A stretch of DNA of 64,000 nt, taken from positions 61,914 through 125,913 of the forward strand of contig JAFXVA010000013.1 in assembly GCA_017534965.1 (NCBI GenBank), given 5' to 3'. Below the pieces are notes generated by a model that was not told where the DNA came from, searched no databases, and saw only the letters and a program-made list of their open reading frames with translations. Below, piece by piece: positions 27,351 through 36,447 of this stretch (positions are counted from its first letter, which is position 1; each line of letters begins with the position of its first letter). This stretch comes from Elusimicrobiaceae bacterium (GTDB lineage: Bacteria > Elusimicrobiota > Elusimicrobia > Elusimicrobiales > Elusimicrobiaceae). The translations under genes were made by a program, and so were the position numbers.

Positions 27351-28745
27351 TTATTTCTCCTGTTCTAAAATTTTGGCCAGTCCGTAAAGTTTATTTTCTT
27401 CAAAATAATTGCCGTAAAATTGAATACCGATAGGCAAATTATTTTTATCTTTACCAAAAGGTATTGTTAAAGCCGGCAGCCCAGCCATATTAGCAGGCAC
27501 CGTATATAAATCTGCCAAGTATAAATCAAGAATATTATTTATTTTTTCGCCGATTTTGAAAGCTGTGCTTGGAGAGGTCGGCATTAAAATAATATCTACT
27601 TCTTTTAAGGCACGCTTGAAATCTTGTTTAATAATTTCTCTTACTTTTTGGGCTTGCAAATAATAATCTTGGGCATGTGCGCTACCCAAGCAGTAAGTTC
27701 CGGTCATAATTCTGCGTTTAACTTCCGGCCCAAAGGCTGCTCTGTTTTTAAGATAAGTTTCTTCTAAATCTTTTGCGGTTTTATCTGCGTAGCCGTATCT
27801 TAAGCCGTCAAAGCGGGCAAGGTTACTGCTGGCTTCACTGCCGGCTAAGATATAATAACAGGGGGAAGAATATTTTGCATAAGGTAAGGTAATATCCTTA
27901 ACTTTAAAACCCTGTTTTATTAAAACTTCTTTTGCTTTGTTTAAGGCAGATAGAATTTCCGCATTTAAGCCGGCCAAAAAGTCAGTTGGCATGCCGATAG
28001 TTAAATTTTTAATATCTTCTTCTTTTAAAACAAAAGGTTTTGTATAGGAAGAATCTTTTTTATCTTCTGCGCTTATGATACTTAAAATTAAAGCATTGTC
28101 TTGGCTGTCTAAAGTGATGGGAGCAATTTGGTCTAAACTTGAAGCAAAAGCAATAAGCCCGTATCTTGAAACAGAACCATAAGTGGGTTTAACACCGCAA
28201 ACACCGCAGAAAGAAGCCGGTTGTCTAACTGAACCGCCTGTATCACTGCCAAGGGCCACGCTAACCATACCGCTTGCAACGGCTGCGGCACTGCCACCGC
28301 TTGAACCACCGGGCACTCTTGTTAAATCGTGTGGGTTTTTAACTGCACCGAAGGCGGAGTTTTCATTAGAAGACCCCATGGCAAATTCATCCATATTTGT
28401 TCTGCCGATAATAATGGCATCTTCTTTTAAAAGTCTTTCCACTACACTTGCATTATAAGGAGCAACAAAATTTTCAAGCATTTTGCTAGCGCAAGTTGCT
28501 TTATGGCCTTTATATAAAATATTATCTTTTATGGCTATAGGCACTCCGGCAAGACGGCCTCTTTTATCAAGAGGTTTTGCGTCAATTTCAGCCGCTTTTT
28601 TAAGAGCTTCTTCTTCAAAAACCTCTAAAAAGGCATTGATTTTTGGGTTTAATTCTTTTATTTTGTTTAAACTTTCCTGAACGACTGCTAAAGCACTTGT
28701 TTTGCCTTCTTTTATTTCTTTTGCTATTTGACGGGCTGTTTTCAT
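27351..28745 (-). CDS. gatA: Aspartyl/glutamyl-tRNA amidotransferase subunit A
   Basis: A 464-residue amidase-signature protein. The catalytic Ser-cis-Ser-Lys triad is visible: Lys in VPIAIKDNI (about 73), Ser in PGGSSGGSAAAVASG and nucleophile Ser in SDTGGSVRQPASFCG. The amidase supplies ammonia from glutamine for making Gln-tRNA or Asn-tRNA from the mischarged forms. It overlaps gatC by 4 nt. The kinase-like subunit gatB is not in this window. Confidence 0.95.
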   Translation of the reverse strand: MKTARQIAKEIKEGKTSALAVVQESLNKIKELNPKINAFLEVFEEEALKKAAEIDAKPLDKRGRLAGVPIAIKDNILYKGHKATCASKMLENFVAPYNASVVERLLKEDAIIIGRTNMDEFAMGSSNENSAFGAVKNPHDLTRVPGGSSGGSAAAVASGMVSVALGSDTGGSVRQPASFCGVCGVKPTYGSVSRYGLIAFASSLDQIAPITLDSQDNALILSIISAEDKKDSSYTKPFVLKEEDIKNLTIGMPTDFLAGLNAEILSALNKAKEVLIKQGFKVKDITLPYAKYSSPCYYILAGSEASSNLARFDGLRYGYADKTAKDLEETYLKNRAAFGPEVKRRIMTGTYCLGSAHAQDYYLQAQKVREIIKQDFKRALKEVDIILMPTSPSTAFKIGEKINNILDLYLADLYTVPANMAGLPALTIPFGKDKNNLPIGIQFYGNYFEENKLYGLAKILEQEK

Positions 28746-29014
28746 AAAACTTTCTTAACCTTTAAAAAATTATCTTTTTTATCATTAAAAGCGGCAGTTA
28801 AAGCGCCGGTATTTTCAAAAGATACAGGGGTATCTTCTCTTTGATAAGTGCAGGGGCTATTTTCTTTAGTGATAGGATTTTCTTTAATTTCCTGCAGTTT
28901 GGCAACCCAAGTCAAAACATCGCTAAGTTGTTTTGTGTAAAGGTTTGCCTCTTCTTCGGTTATTTCAATTTTGGCAAGTTTTGCCGTTTTTTTAATTTCA
29001 TCTAAAGTTATCAT
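28742..29014 (-). CDS. gatC: Aspartyl/glutamyl-tRNA amidotransferase subunit C
   Basis: A 90-residue GatC with ITLDEIKKTAKLAKIEITEEEA and the QLSDVLTWVAKLQEI helix. GatC threads around the GatA-GatB interface. The ATG at 29014 was chosen over an upstream in-frame start because the family begins two or three residues before the LDEI motif. A TACAAT box (29027-29022) ends 7 nt before it and no Shine-Dalgarno is present, suggesting a leaderless promoter inside the end of the VanY gene. It is coupled to gatA by ATGA. Confidence 0.92.
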   Translation of the reverse strand: MITLDEIKKTAKLAKIEITEEEANLYTKQLSDVLTWVAKLQEIKENPITKENSPCTYQREDTPVSFENTGALTAAFNDKKDNFLKVKKVL

Positions 29015-29027
29015 ATATACTATTGTA

Positions 29028-29807
29028 TCAATTTTGGGGAAGGCAGGCATTAATGGCTTCTAAAAAATCTACCTGACTATCGTTAAAATGCTCTTTTTGC
29101 ATTTTGCAACCTTCCGATGTGATATAGCGATAATGCCAAGGTTCAAAAGCATATCCTGTTTTTTCTTCTTGCCCTTTGGGAAAGGATAAACTAAAACCAT
29201 ACTTACAGGCATTTTCTTTAAGCCAGGCATATTCTTTAGTGTTAACAAAACTATCTTCCACGCTATTTATATCGGCAGCAAGCCCAAGTTGGTGTTGGGA
29301 AGCCCCAGGTCTAGCCACATATTTATCTGCGTGGGCTTGTCCTCTTGTTTGCACGCTTCTGTTAAAAAGATATTCTTGACGCGAGTAAGGCCTAAAACCG
29401 GAAAGTATTCCCAAACTTATACCGTCTTGCTTGGCGGCTTCAGCCATTTTATCAAAGGCTTCTTTGGTTTGTTTTCTAACGGCATATTTACCCTCGCCTA
29501 TTAAATCTTGCGGGTTATAATCCGCCGGAAGCAAATTTTTCTTATCTACAATATAAAAGAAATAAGGGTCTTTAATTGCTTGTTTTAAAAGTTGCTTGCC
29601 AAAGATTTTGCATTGTGGTTTTTTCCTAAAGAATTTAGCGTAAAAAATATCTTCTTCTGTTTCTTTTTCTACTTTATTGTTAAGAGTTCCTTTTAAAGCA
29701 GTTTTATCTGCATTAACAAATAAAACATTTTTATTAGTTAAAGCACGGCAAATCAAAGTGCCACAAACAAGGCAAAACATAAATAATAAAAATAATAATT
29801 TTTTCAT
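29028..29807 (-). CDS. VanY-type D-alanyl-D-alanine carboxypeptidase
   Basis: A 259-residue zinc peptidase of the VanY (M15B) family. An N-terminal hydrophobic signal/anchor (about 1-22) exports it. Metal ligands lie in SQHQLGLAADI (SxHxxGxAxD, about 171-181) and EPWHYRYI (about 219). LSGFRPYSRQEYLF is also typical. It trims the terminal D-Ala from peptidoglycan stems. It follows two SpoIID-like genes by 7 nt, suggesting a wall-remodelling operon. Confidence 0.93.
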   Translation of the reverse strand: MKKLLFLLFMFCLVCGTLICRALTNKNVLFVNADKTALKGTLNNKVEKETEEDIFYAKFFRKKPQCKIFGKQLLKQAIKDPYFFYIVDKKNLLPADYNPQDLIGEGKYAVRKQTKEAFDKMAEAAKQDGISLGILSGFRPYSRQEYLFNRSVQTRGQAHADKYVARPGASQHQLGLAADINSVEDSFVNTKEYAWLKENACKYGFSLSFPKGQEEKTGYAFEPWHYRYITSEGCKMQKEHFNDSQVDFLEAINACLPQN

Positions 29808-29814
29808 AAGACAA

Positions 29815-30915
29815 TTATATCATTTGTTTCAGTTTGTCTTCCATATCAGATAAGCTTTTCTCAATATCTTCTTGTGCGTGGATATCACTAAAAGCCAAAG
29901 ACCCATTAGTATAAGAAAAAATTATTGCCGAAGGATGATATTTTTTTAAAACTTTTACATAGTCATATCCCGGTTGCTTACTATAATAAGCAATGCCTTT
30001 TTGGCAATCGCCAAGTCCATTTTTTGCATGGCACACGCCATTTGCTTGGCAATAACTGCATTTGCCGCAAGAAGCGCAATAATGCACTTCTATCAAGCGT
30101 TTATTTATATCTCCTAATACTAAAGATTCTGTTGCTTTTACGGCATCTTTTATTTTTTGGTCAGGCAAGGTTTTATTGTTAACTCTAAAATCGCAAATAT
30201 AGGCCTGGTCGCGAGTATCGGCAAAAAGTTGAAAATCTAACCAATTACTTCTGTTTTTATTATTTTCATCAAGGCGTTCGTTTAGTTTATTATAAACAAA
30301 AGTTCTTTCTAAAATAGTTTGTGCTTTATAGGCCTCGGAGTTATTGGCTTGGCGCATTTCACAATTTGTCACGTGGACTAAATAATCTTCTAAGGGGATA
30401 GTTTCTATTAAGTTAAAACTATCTTGAGTTTTTCTTATCGTTAAGGATAAGGGGCCTGTAAATTCAATTTCTCCGGAAGAACTTCTCGGTTTGAACTTAA
30501 AAAAAGGGGTTGTTTTTTGTGCTTCTTTTGATAAATTGATTTCTTCTGCAAAAATCGGCTGTCTGATGGCTCTTTGCGGGTCAATAGTTTCTTCAAAAGA
30601 GATATCATTATCAAATCCGCGTATAATATCTATTTTACCAGGAGTTTTTGCTATATTAATAGGGGCGTATAGCTCTTTTCCGTTTTCATCTCTTTCTATC
30701 AATGCTATATTAAACTTACCTTCAACAATTGCAATTTGAAGCCGAAAATCTTTGCTTATAGGGCCATAATAATATTCTTTATTGATTACAATGGCGTAGT
30801 TTTCCAAAAAAGTAATTTCCGTAGAATTGCTTTTACTTAAGGCAACTTTCAAATCTTTTGCCCCAAGCGGAGCAAGAAGTAATAAGGTAAATAAAGTTAT
30901 AATTATTCTTTTCAT
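29815..30915 (-). CDS. SpoIID-domain protein, Cys-rich variant (copy 2)
   Basis: A 366-residue secreted protein (signal peptide ends APLGA, about 19). The SpoIID-type core is LEDYLVHVTNCEMR followed by EAYKAQTILERTFV, then QAYICDFRVN, an AV-rich helix and IEVHYCASCGKCSYC. It closes GLGDCQKGIAYYSKQPGYDYVKVLKKYHP. In classical SpoIID the last block reads GHGxGxxQ; here Asn precedes the Gly (KNGLGDCQ). Six Cys cluster between about residues 281 and 307. SpoIID degrades stripped glycan strands; activity here is inferred. A tandem paralogue lies 26 bp upstream. Confidence 0.82.
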   Translation of the reverse strand: MKRIIITLFTLLLLAPLGAKDLKVALSKSNSTEITFLENYAIVINKEYYYGPISKDFRLQIAIVEGKFNIALIERDENGKELYAPINIAKTPGKIDIIRGFDNDISFEETIDPQRAIRQPIFAEEINLSKEAQKTTPFFKFKPRSSSGEIEFTGPLSLTIRKTQDSFNLIETIPLEDYLVHVTNCEMRQANNSEAYKAQTILERTFVYNKLNERLDENNKNRSNWLDFQLFADTRDQAYICDFRVNNKTLPDQKIKDAVKATESLVLGDINKRLIEVHYCASCGKCSYCQANGVCHAKNGLGDCQKGIAYYSKQPGYDYVKVLKKYHPSAIIFSYTNGSLAFSDIHAQEDIEKSLSDMEDKLKQMI

Positions 30916-30941
30916 ATTTGTAGCCCTTGTTTTATAAATAA

Positions 30942-32045
30942 CTATATCATTTGCTTTAATCTGTTTTCGGTTTCAATTAAATTATCTTCCAATTCCTTTT
31001 TTTCTTGTAAATTATCAAAGGTCAATGAAAGGTTGTTTGTATCTTTATAAGTAGCTATTCGGGCTTCCGGATGATATTTCTTTAAAACCTGTTCATAAGA
31101 GTAACCCTTTTTGCTGGTGTAATAAGCAATACCATTTTGACAAGAACCCATGCCATTTTTTGTTTTGCAGTGATTCGTTATTGAGCAGTAAGAGCAATTA
31201 CCGCAATAGGCACAATAGTGTATCTTGATGACGTGATTATTCTTATCTAACAAAATTTTACCTTTTGTTTGCGCAACTGCGTTTTTAACACTTTGGCTTG
31301 GTAAAGTATTATTTTTTACACGCATTTTACAGATATAAGCTTGGTCGCGCTCGTCTGGTAGTAATTGAAAATCCCACCAGTTTTTAGAATTTTTATTTTT
31401 GCTATCCAATCTTTCTAAAATTTTACTAAACACAAAAGTTCTAGCTAAAATACTTTGTGCTTTATAGGCCTCTATATTATTAGCAACGCGCATTTCGCAG
31501 TTAGTAACATGAACTAAATAATTTTCCAAGGAAACAGTTTCTATGACATAAAAATGTGTTTTGCTTTGTTCTCTTGCCATTAAAATAAACGGACCGCTAT
31601 ATTCTATCCAATCCGAAAGATCAGAATTTTTATATCTAAAAAACGGGGTTGTTTTATTAGCTTCTTTTGTCCAGCTGACCGCTTTATAGGGGAATTTTTT
31701 TCTTTTTGCTTTTTCCGGCGAAACAATTGAACTGGAAAATAATCCGTCTTTAAAAGCGCGCACAACTTTTATTTTTGATTGGGTATAGCCAAAATCTCTT
31801 TGTTTTTCTTGTCCGTCTTTGTTATATTTTATCCAAAAGCGGACAGCTTCTTCGCCGAACATTTCCGCTTTTAAAGAGGTTTCTTTACTGAAAGGGCCGT
31901 AGTAATGGTCGTTGATAATAATGGCGTAATCTTCCAAAAAAGTAATCTCGGCAGTTTTTGTCTTGCCGATAAGCACACTAAAAGTTTGTGCGCTAAGCGG
32001 AGCAGTCAGTAAAAAAGCGCACATAAATAGAAATAGTTTCTTCAT
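30942..32045 (-). CDS. SpoIID-domain protein, Cys-rich variant (copy 1)
   Basis: A 367-residue tandem paralogue of the next downstream gene, with a signal peptide (about 1-19, ending PLSA). The core blocks are LENYLVHVTNCEMR, EAYKAQSILARTFV, QAYICKMRVKN, IHYCAYCGNCSYC and NGMGSCQNGIAYYTSKKGYSYEQVLKKYHP. It has the same Cys cluster and the same His-to-Asn change before the GxG motif as copy 2. TATACT (32058-32053) ends 7 nt before the ATG with TAGACT 17 bp above, so the message is probably leaderless. Confidence 0.83.
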   Translation of the reverse strand: MKKLFLFMCAFLLTAPLSAQTFSVLIGKTKTAEITFLEDYAIIINDHYYGPFSKETSLKAEMFGEEAVRFWIKYNKDGQEKQRDFGYTQSKIKVVRAFKDGLFSSSIVSPEKAKRKKFPYKAVSWTKEANKTTPFFRYKNSDLSDWIEYSGPFILMAREQSKTHFYVIETVSLENYLVHVTNCEMRVANNIEAYKAQSILARTFVFSKILERLDSKNKNSKNWWDFQLLPDERDQAYICKMRVKNNTLPSQSVKNAVAQTKGKILLDKNNHVIKIHYCAYCGNCSYCSITNHCKTKNGMGSCQNGIAYYTSKKGYSYEQVLKKYHPEARIATYKDTNNLSLTFDNLQEKKELEDNLIETENRLKQMI

Positions 32046-32052
32046 ATGTCAT

Positions 32053-32120
32053 AGTATATATCACATTTTTAAAAAAGTCTAGGGGCAAAAGGCCCAAAAT
32101 TAAAATAGGTCTTTTTAGCC
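32053..32120 (-). promoter_or_regulatory. Promoter of the SpoIID-VanY operon with operator-like module
   Basis: Minus-strand -10 TATACT (32058-32053), 17-bp spacer and -35 TAGACT (32081-32076). Nine bp above the -35 lies GGCCCAAAATTAAAATAGGTC (on the plus strand, 32091-32111), flanked by GGGGCAAAA and TTTTTAGCCAT. This aligns almost base for base with the module at 22021-22060. Confidence 0.6.
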
Positions 32121-32176
32121 ATATCATATTTCCTATTTTTGTATAATAAATATAAGCAGTATTTTAAGGGGGCTTT

Positions 32177-34774
32177 ATGCCATTAGAGGAACTTAATTCA
32201 ATAGTAGAAAAAGTTAGAAAAGCACAAAAAGAGTATAGCACATTTAGTCAAAGTAAAGTAAACAAAATCTTTCAAGCAGCAGCAATAGCCGCTTCCCGCG
32301 CAAGAATTGAACTTGCCAAATTTGCCGTTGAAGAAACAGGCATGGGCGTAATGGAAGATAAAGTTATTAAAAACCACTTTGCTTCCGAATATATTTATAA
32401 CAATTATAAAGACACAAAAACCTGTGGCGTAATAAGTGAAGATGACTCTTTTGGTTATGCGCAAGTGGCAGAACCTATCGGCATTATCGCCGGTATTGTG
32501 CCAACAACAAACCCCACTTCTACTGCTATTTTTAAATCGCTTCTTGCTTTAAAGACAAGAAACGGCATAATTTTTTCACCCCATCCAAGAGCAAAAAAAT
32601 CTACAATTATGGCAGCAAAACTTGTGCTTGATGCTGCTGTTAAAGCAGGTGCTCCGGAAGGTATTATCGGCTGGATAGAAAACCCCACAACCGAGTTAAG
32701 CGATGCTCTTATGAAGCACCCAGGAGTCAATTTGATTTTGGCAACCGGCGGGCCCGGTATGGTGCATGCGGCTTATAGTTCTGGCAAACCTGCAATCGGT
32801 GTCGGGGCAGGTAATACCCCTGTGGTAATAGATGAAACTGCCAATATAAAAATGGCTGTCAGTTCTATTATTATGAGCAAAACTTTTGATAATGGCGTTA
32901 TTTGCGCAAGCGAGCAAGCCATAATAATTTGCGAACAAGTTTATAAAGAAGTTTTAGAGGAATTTAAACTACGCGGTTGCTATGTTTTAAAAGAAGAAGA
33001 AAAGCCGGCCCTTGCCAAAACCATTATGCCTGATGGGGTAAAACTAAACTCCGCAATAGTCGGTCAAAGTGCTTATAAAATTGCCCAAATGGCCGGATTA
33101 AATGTTCCGCAGGACACAAAAATTTTAATTGCAGAATGCTCTAAAGTTGGCGGTAGTGAGGTCTTTTCGCATGAAAAACTTTCGCCAATACTTGCTTGCT
33201 ATAAAGAAAAAGATTTTAAACACGCCGTAAAAACGGCCGAAGCCCTGGTTGAACTTGGCGGTGCGGGTCACACTTCCGTTTTATATACCGAGGAAACAAA
33301 TAAAGAAAATATTGAATATTTTGAAAAATATATGCACACCGGCCGCGTGTTAATTAATATGCCTTCTTCTCAAGGTGCAATAGGTGATGTTTACAATTTT
33401 AAACTTGCGCCTTCACTTACCCTTGGTTGCGGTTCTTGGGGTGGCAATTCTGTTAGTGAAAATATCGGTGTAAAACATCTTTTAAATATTAAAGCCGTTG
33501 CCCAAAGACGCGAAAATATGCTTTGGTATCGCGTGCCGCCAAAAATTTATTTTAAACGCGGTGCTTTGGAAATTGGCTTAAGCGAACTTAAAGATAAAAA
33601 GCGCGCTTTAATTATTACCGATAAGAATATGGAAACTTGCGGTTATGTTAAAACCGTAGCAGATGTGCTTGAAAAGTTGGGTATTTCTTTTGAAGTCTTT
33701 AGCGGTGTTTTGCCCGATCCTAATATCGCAACGATTAATACTGCTTTAAAAATGGCGGAAACTTTTAAACCGGATTTGTTTATCGGTCTTGGTGGCGGTT
33801 CGCCTATGGATGCAGCTAAAATGATTTGGCTTATGCACGAAAATCCGCACCTTTCCTTTGAAGATATTGCCGCCAGATTTATGGATATCAGAAAGCGCAT
33901 TTATAGCATTCCGACTTCAGGCAAAAAAGCTGTTTTGGTAGCAATACCCACAACTTCCGGCACAGGTTCGGAGGTAACACCTTTTACTATTATTACTGAT
34001 GAACGCACCAATACAAAATATGCCATAACCGATTATGCAATTACCCCCGATATGGCAATAGTTGACCCTGATTTTGTTATGAATATGCCCAAAAAATTGG
34101 CGGCTTATTCCGGCTTGGATGTTATGGTCCACGCAATAGAGGCCTACACATCAATCATGTCAACTAACTTTACGGAAGGCCAAGCACTTGAAGCTTTAAG
34201 ACTTATCTTCAAATACTTAAAAGAATCTTATGATAAAGGGGCTGATGCACCTTTGGCTAGAGAAAAAATGCACTACGCGGCAACTATTGCTGGTATGGCT
34301 TTTGCCAATGCCTTCCTTGGTTTATGTCATTCAATGGCGCATAAACTTGGCGGTATGTTCCATGTCCCGCATGGGCTAGCCAATGCCCTTTTAATCAGTT
34401 ATATTATTGAGTTTAACGCAACGGATAAACCGACAAAGCAAGGCCTTTTCCCGCAATATAAATATCCTTTTGTTAAAGGAAGATATGCCAAAATTGCCCA
34501 GTTCTTACACTTTGGCGACGGGCTTGATAAAGATGGGCGCGTTGCTGCTTTAGTTAAAGAAGTTGAAAAACTTAAAGAGCAACTTGATATACCAAAATCA
34601 ATTAAAGAATACGGCATTGATGAAAAAGAGTTTTTTGCCAAACTTGATGAAATGAGCGAGCTTGCCTTTGATGACCAATGCACCGGCGGTAATGCGCGCT
34701 ATCCTTTGGTAAGTGAAATTAAAGAAATCTTCACCAAGGCCTATTATGGCGAAAAACCAAAATCTCTTTTATGA
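32177..34774 (+). CDS. adhE: Bifunctional acetaldehyde-CoA/alcohol dehydrogenase
   Basis: An 865-residue fusion of normal AdhE length. The N-terminal aldehyde dehydrogenase half has GIVPTTNPTSTAIFK and the catalytic Cys in DNGVICASEQ (about 246). The C-terminal iron-dependent alcohol dehydrogenase half has GGGSPMDAAK, PTTSGTGSEVTPF and the iron-site HSMAHKLGGMFHVPHG. It reduces acetyl-CoA to ethanol and regenerates two NAD+, marking a fermentative anaerobe. AdhE forms spirosomes in studied species. TATAAT near 32142 and AAGGGGG before the ATG are the probable signals. It overlaps trmL by 4 nt. Confidence 0.97.
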   Translation: MPLEELNSIVEKVRKAQKEYSTFSQSKVNKIFQAAAIAASRARIELAKFAVEETGMGVMEDKVIKNHFASEYIYNNYKDTKTCGVISEDDSFGYAQVAEPIGIIAGIVPTTNPTSTAIFKSLLALKTRNGIIFSPHPRAKKSTIMAAKLVLDAAVKAGAPEGIIGWIENPTTELSDALMKHPGVNLILATGGPGMVHAAYSSGKPAIGVGAGNTPVVIDETANIKMAVSSIIMSKTFDNGVICASEQAIIICEQVYKEVLEEFKLRGCYVLKEEEKPALAKTIMPDGVKLNSAIVGQSAYKIAQMAGLNVPQDTKILIAECSKVGGSEVFSHEKLSPILACYKEKDFKHAVKTAEALVELGGAGHTSVLYTEETNKENIEYFEKYMHTGRVLINMPSSQGAIGDVYNFKLAPSLTLGCGSWGGNSVSENIGVKHLLNIKAVAQRRENMLWYRVPPKIYFKRGALEIGLSELKDKKRALIITDKNMETCGYVKTVADVLEKLGISFEVFSGVLPDPNIATINTALKMAETFKPDLFIGLGGGSPMDAAKMIWLMHENPHLSFEDIAARFMDIRKRIYSIPTSGKKAVLVAIPTTSGTGSEVTPFTIITDERTNTKYAITDYAITPDMAIVDPDFVMNMPKKLAAYSGLDVMVHAIEAYTSIMSTNFTEGQALEALRLIFKYLKESYDKGADAPLAREKMHYAATIAGMAFANAFLGLCHSMAHKLGGMFHVPHGLANALLISYIIEFNATDKPTKQGLFPQYKYPFVKGRYAKIAQFLHFGDGLDKDGRVAALVKEVEKLKEQLDIPKSIKEYGIDEKEFFAKLDEMSELAFDDQCTGGNARYPLVSEIKEIFTKAYYGEKPKSLL

Positions 34775-35223
34775 ATATAGTTTTAATCAATCCGGAAATT
34801 CCTTTTAATACCGGCAATATCGGCAGAACTTGCGTTGCTACAAACAGCGTTTTGCATCTTGTTGGCAAACTCGGTTTTAAACTGGATGAAAAAGAAATAA
34901 GAAGAAGCGGACTTGATTATTGGCCCAAGTTAAAATATAAAAGATATATGTGTTTTGAAGATTTTTTAGCAACAATTAAAGATCCTTCGCGCTTATTCTT
35001 TTTTTCAACAAAAGCGACAAAAAATCTTTGGGATATAAAATTTAAAGAAGATGACTATCTTGTTTTCGGCAGTGAATCTTGCGGACTGCCAAAAGAACTT
35101 TACAAAATTTATAAAGACCAACTTTATAAAATTGAACAACCCGGCCCCGTGCGTTCTTTAAATTTATCTACTTCGGCTGCCATTTGTTTATACGAGGCCT
35201 TACGCCAAACTTTGCATAAATAA
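34771..35223 (+). CDS. trmL: tRNA (cytidine(34)-2'-O)-methyltransferase
   Basis: A 150-residue SPOUT methyltransferase. It has NPEIPFNTGNIGRTCVATN near the start, the AdoMet-knot FGSESCGLPKEL and the closing RSLNLSTSAAICLYEALRQ. TrmL methylates the wobble ribose of certain tRNA-Leu species. The start overlaps the adhE stop (ATGA). The MFS gene follows after 2 nt, so it is in an operon with no obvious shared pathway. Confidence 0.94.
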   Translation: MNIVLINPEIPFNTGNIGRTCVATNSVLHLVGKLGFKLDEKEIRRSGLDYWPKLKYKRYMCFEDFLATIKDPSRLFFFSTKATKNLWDIKFKEDDYLVFGSESCGLPKELYKIYKDQLYKIEQPGPVRSLNLSTSAAICLYEALRQTLHK

Positions 35224-35225
35224 AA

Positions 35226-36398
35226 ATGAAAGCACGCAATATTTTTATAATACTTGCTTTAATAAATCTGCTTAATTATATTGATAGGCAGGTTTTATAT
35301 GCTGTTTTTCCTTTAATCAAACAAGATTTATTTTTGAGCGATAAAGAACTTGGTTTTTTAGCAAGTGCTTTTATGCTTGTCTATATGTTTAGCGCACCTA
35401 TTTTAGGGTATATTGCCGATAGAACGCCCCGCCAAAAAATTATAGCTTTCGGTGCTTTTTTGTGGAGTATTGCCACAAGTTTTTGTGCTTGCGCAAGAAA
35501 TTATTTTACCCTTGTTTTTGCCCGTTCTTTAGTCGGCGTTGGAGAATCGGGCTTTACAAGTGTTTGCCCTTCTTTTATTGCCGAAAGATTTAGCCCAAAA
35601 ATTCGCGCACGCATTCTTGCTTTATTTGCTTTAGGCTTGCCGCTTGGCAGCGCGCTTGGCTATCTTTTAGGCGGTGTTTTAGGCAAAAGTTTTGGTTGGC
35701 GTCTTGCGTTTTTTATTCTTGGTTTGCCGGGCATAATTTTAGCGTTTATTGTTTATTTTGGTATAAAAGACACGCCAAAAAAGAAGGAAGAAAAACCGCC
35801 TTTTAAAAATTATCTAAAATTACTTAAAAATAAAAAATTTATTCTTGTTTGTTTGGCGCAAGCCATGGGCACTTTTACTTTGGGCGCGCTTGCTGCTTGG
35901 GGGCCAAGTTTCTTAAACAGATATTTTAATTATGATGTTGCCTCAAGCGGCACAATTTTTGGCGCTCTTATAATTGTAGCCGGTGCGCTTGGCACTTTGC
36001 TTGGCGGTTTTATTGGAGATAGGTGGCAAAAAAAGACGGAAAACGGCTATTTTTACACAACAACTTTAAGTTTTTTAATCGCTTTTCCTTTTGGGCTTTT
36101 GGCCTTTTTGATGACTAGTAAAATTTTATTTCTTACTTTTTTAGTTATCAGCATAATGTTTGTTTTTATGCAAAACGGCCCTTTAAATGCAAGTGTTGTT
36201 AATTTAACAAATTTAAAAGAACGCTCTATGGCTTTTGCCTTAAATGTTTTTATTATTCACGCTCTAGGAGACGCTCTGTCGCCTTATCTTGTGGGCTTTG
36301 TTTCAGATAGTTTTAATTTAAAAATAGCGGTTATCGCAAGTTTATTTTTTGTTTTGCCTGCAAGTTTATTTGCCTATCTTGCAAGCAAAGTTAAATAA
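35226..36398 (+). CDS. Major facilitator superfamily transporter (Spinster-like)
   Basis: A 390-residue protein with about 12 transmembrane helices. It begins ALINLLNYIDRQVLYAVFP. The loop 2-3 signature GYIADRTPRQK and helix-4 arginine motif ARSLVGVGESGF identify the Spns/MFS group. A central cytoplasmic loop (about residues 185-200) is Lys-rich. Members carry lipids or organic anions; the substrate is not evident. It lies 2 nt after trmL. Confidence 0.9.
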   Translation: MKARNIFIILALINLLNYIDRQVLYAVFPLIKQDLFLSDKELGFLASAFMLVYMFSAPILGYIADRTPRQKIIAFGAFLWSIATSFCACARNYFTLVFARSLVGVGESGFTSVCPSFIAERFSPKIRARILALFALGLPLGSALGYLLGGVLGKSFGWRLAFFILGLPGIILAFIVYFGIKDTPKKKEEKPPFKNYLKLLKNKKFILVCLAQAMGTFTLGALAAWGPSFLNRYFNYDVASSGTIFGALIIVAGALGTLLGGFIGDRWQKKTENGYFYTTTLSFLIAFPFGLLAFLMTSKILFLTFLVISIMFVFMQNGPLNASVVNLTNLKERSMAFALNVFIIHALGDALSPYLVGFVSDSFNLKIAVIASLFFVLPASLFAYLASKVK

Positions 36399-36447
36399 AA
36401 ATATGGTATAAAGTTTTTATAAATATTTTTAGGGGAGGTTTTAAAAA

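Noticed and set aside
32177..34774. Two separate aldehyde and alcohol dehydrogenase genes
   Set aside because: One uninterrupted frame covers both domains at normal AdhE length.
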